64,000 nucleotides of DNA. It comes from Methylothermaceae bacterium. GTDB taxonomy: Bacteria; Pseudomonadota; Gammaproteobacteria; Methylococcales; Methylothermaceae. Under the pieces are notes generated by a model that did no database searches, was not told where the DNA came from, and worked only from the letters and a program-made list of their open reading frames with translations. The position numbers and the translations under genes are program-made. This document shows, one piece after another, positions 62,662 to 64,000 of the stretch (positions within the stretch are counted from its first letter, which is position 1; each line of letters opens with the position of its first letter). The stretch covers positions 20,122-84,121 of the forward strand of contig JALSIB010000014.1 in NCBI GenBank assembly GCA_026981855.1. Direction: 5' to 3'.

Positions 62662-63140
62662 AGTACGCCAGGCGCATCCAGCAGGCCGGATTCAGGTTGA
62701 CAGTGGAAGACGGCAGGTTGCTGGTGGAACCCTTCAGCCGGCTCAGCAGCGATCAAATCGCCTTTATGCAGCGCCACAAGGCCGAGATCATCGCCGAGCT
62801 TCAGGCGGCCAACGCGGACACGGCGGGGGCATTTACCGATTCCACATTGATGGAGGTCCTGACCAGGGCCTGCGAGGGGCTGGATTTGACGGTGGATGAC
62901 CTGTGGCGGCTTCTGGATCAGGAAGACATCGAGGCCATCCACCAGAACCCGGAAGCGGAATGGCCAGTGGTCAGAACCTTCGCCAAGTCGCTCAGCGGTC
63001 ACGCCAGGCCGAGCCGGGCGGCAGAGTCGGAGGGGAAGGTGATCTGTCACACCCCCGCCGGCGGAAGGATCGCCATCGAGCCTGACAGCCGGGAACACGC
63101 CGAATGGCTGCGGCGGATGAATCCGAAACCGAAAGACTGA
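62658..63140 (+). CDS. Hypothetical protein with TubC-like N-terminal domain
   Basis: 160 residues. AGFRLTVEDGRLLVEP, then SSDQIAFMQRHKAEIIAELQ, resembles the small TubC-type domain common in phage proteins; the C-terminal half is acidic and unassigned. ATG at 62658 overlaps the upstream stop. Role unknown. Confidence 0.55.
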   Translation: MKYARRIQQAGFRLTVEDGRLLVEPFSRLSSDQIAFMQRHKAEIIAELQAANADTAGAFTDSTLMEVLTRACEGLDLTVDDLWRLLDQEDIEAIHQNPEAEWPVVRTFAKSLSGHARPSRAAESEGKVICHTPAGGRIAIEPDSREHAEWLRRMNPKPKD

Positions 63141-63149
63141 GGTAATCAC

Positions 63150-63440
63150 ATGACCACACTGAAACTGCCCCGCCCCTATCAATCCTCCGAGAAGGCCGGG
63201 AAACTCAACGAAGCGCGGAACCCGGCCGGCGGCAAGACCAGGGAGCAACAGCAGCCAAGACGAAGGAAGAAAGACAGCCCCCTGGACCGCCTGGAGGGGC
63301 GGAAGGTAACCATCACCCTGTCCACCGGCGGCCTGGTCCAAGGCCGGATCGAAGAGGTTTCAACGTTCGAGATCCTGATGGCCGATGGCATGGTGATTCT
63401 GAAACACGCGATTGCGATGGTTATGGAGGATAAGCGATGA
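63150..63440 (+). CDS. Hfq-like Sm-fold protein
   Basis: 96 residues. A basic, disordered N-terminus of about 44 residues (QQQPRRRKKDS) precedes an Sm-like domain: LDRLEGRKVTITLSTGGLVQ and GRIEEVSTFEILMADGM (Sm1) and LKHAIAMVMED (Sm2). The KHAI motif matches the Sm2 motif of Hfq (YKHAIS). GAGGT lies 6 nt before the ATG; overlaps ssb by 4 nt. Likely RNA-binding, but oligomerisation and targets are unknown. Confidence 0.65.
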   Translation: MTTLKLPRPYQSSEKAGKLNEARNPAGGKTREQQQPRRRKKDSPLDRLEGRKVTITLSTGGLVQGRIEEVSTFEILMADGMVILKHAIAMVMEDKR

Positions 63441-63841
63441 TCCACGCGTCGATCTACGGCAGGCTTGCCAAAGACCCCCAGGAACGCACCACCGCCACCG
63501 GCAAGCCGATGACCATCGCCACCCTGGCCGTGGACGCCACCCCCAACAATAGCGATACCGAGGAAACCGTGTGGGTGTCGGTGCTGACCTTCGGCAAGCA
63601 GGCCGAAATCCTGGCCAGGCATCAGAAAGGGGAAATGATCGCCGTCACCGGCCGCCTGACGCAAAGCCGCTGGACAGGCAAGGACGGGCAGGAACGCACC
63701 GGCTTCAGCCTGGTGGCCGATGCCCTCGTATCATGCCGGACTGTGCGGCCCTCGAGGAAGGCCAAGCCGAAAGCCCAGGGATACCCGGAGGATTTCGGAA
63801 ACAGCGGGCCTGAATTCGAGGATGACGAACTGCCGTTCTGA
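63437..63841 (+). CDS. ssb: Single-stranded DNA-binding protein
   Basis: 134 residues. OB-fold signature IYGRLAKDPQERTTATGKPM, VSVLTFGKQAEILARHQKGE and TGRLTQSRWTGKDGQERTGF; acidic tail ending DDELPF for partner binding. Part of the element's replication/recombination set. Confidence 0.93.
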   Translation: MIHASIYGRLAKDPQERTTATGKPMTIATLAVDATPNNSDTEETVWVSVLTFGKQAEILARHQKGEMIAVTGRLTQSRWTGKDGQERTGFSLVADALVSCRTVRPSRKAKPKAQGYPEDFGNSGPEFEDDELPF

Positions 63842-63876
63842 AGGAGGGTGCCTAAAAAAACATTGGAATGGCTCGT

Positions 63877-64000
63877 TCATCGTCGAGCTGAAGTGACACC
63901 GAGCCAGCCGTCAATAAATCCGCTAATGGCGGCATGAATGAATGGCGCAAAGATCAGGCCAAGGATGGCTTGGCCTCTGTGCTGTCCACCGATCAAAGCG
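63877..64000 (-). CDS. Possible C-terminal end of a membrane protein, cut by window edge
   Basis: A minus-strand frame open from the right edge to a TGA at 63877 encodes a hydrophobic stretch (AILGLIFAPFIHAAISGFID) ending VTSARR. A plus-strand frame from ATG 63934 is also open to the edge, so the assignment is tentative. Confidence 0.25.
   Translation of the reverse strand, partial: ALIGGQHRGQAILGLIFAPFIHAAISGFIDGWLGVTSARR

Larger units (their letters stand above)
52244..64000. mobile_element. Integrative element (prophage or phage satellite), left part
   Basis: Bounded on the left by the displaced tRNA end and integrase; the right end is outside the window. Content: tyrosine recombinase, AlpA-like HTH, YqaJ exonuclease, RecT, BrnA, C4 RNA/icd/antirepressor, P4-alpha-like primase-helicase, SSB and several small proteins, nearly all on the plus strand with ATGA-type overlaps. 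No capsid, portal or tail gene is visible, so an intact phage cannot be claimed. Confidence 0.85.

Overview
The window is about 64 kb of a GC-rich chromosome. Gene order and protein families fit a gammaproteobacterium: tRNA-fMet–rimP–nusA–infB, glyA–nrdR–ribD–ribE–ribB–ribH–nusB–thiL–pgpA, pcm–surE and nlpD–rpoS, plus gltX next to tRNA-Ala and tRNA-Glu. The genus cannot be fixed from this sequence.

Layout. 1–12 kb (minus strand): translation and transcription factors (infB cut by the left edge, nusA, rimP, initiator tRNA), then pgpA, thiL, nusB, the riboflavin genes, nrdR and glyA. 12–20 kb: ettA, a YqaA-type membrane protein, pcm, surE, a likely tRNA-wobble module (DAO oxidoreductase plus MnmM methyltransferase), an L,D-transpeptidase lipoprotein, a TIGR04073-like protein and sodB. 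20–31 kb: a DUF255 thioredoxin protein with a DsbD-alpha-like tail, dapE–ArsC-like–dapD, an NlpC/P60 lipoprotein, dapC, a DUF3754 protein, an SCO protein and leuS. 31–36 kb: a ParA ATPase in an operon with an SsuA/TauA-type ABC importer, an orphan sigma-54-type promoter, queA and tRNA-Leu. 36–37.4 kb: a small accessory patch with a decayed phage immunity module and hicAB. 37.4–50.2 kb: tRNA-Glu, tRNA-Ala, gltX, a hot-dog-like protein, rpiA, bcp, a Nudix hydrolase, rpoS, nlpD and gltBD. 50.3–52.2 kb: a TetR regulator divergent from an anchored protein of unknown function.

52.24–64 kb is the left part of an integrative element (prophage or phage satellite). It abuts a displaced tRNA 3' end with its own terminator. 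It carries a tyrosine integrase, AlpA-like HTH, YqaJ exonuclease plus RecT annealase, an orphan BrnA antitoxin, a C4-RNA/icd/antirepressor immunity module, a CxxCxGxG zinc-finger protein, a P4-alpha-like primase-helicase whose 3' end holds iteron-like repeats, a stand-alone FtsH-M41-like HEAGH protein, a TubC-like protein, an Hfq-like Sm protein and SSB. Its right end lies outside the window.

The most striking result is a pair of homologous C4 antisense-RNA modules. The 56.8 kb copy is intact, with visible antisense complementarity to its own icd-like reading frame. The copy beside tRNA-Leu at 36 kb is truncated, keeping the promoter, the RNA, a short icd-like frame and only the ORF6C end of the antirepressor.
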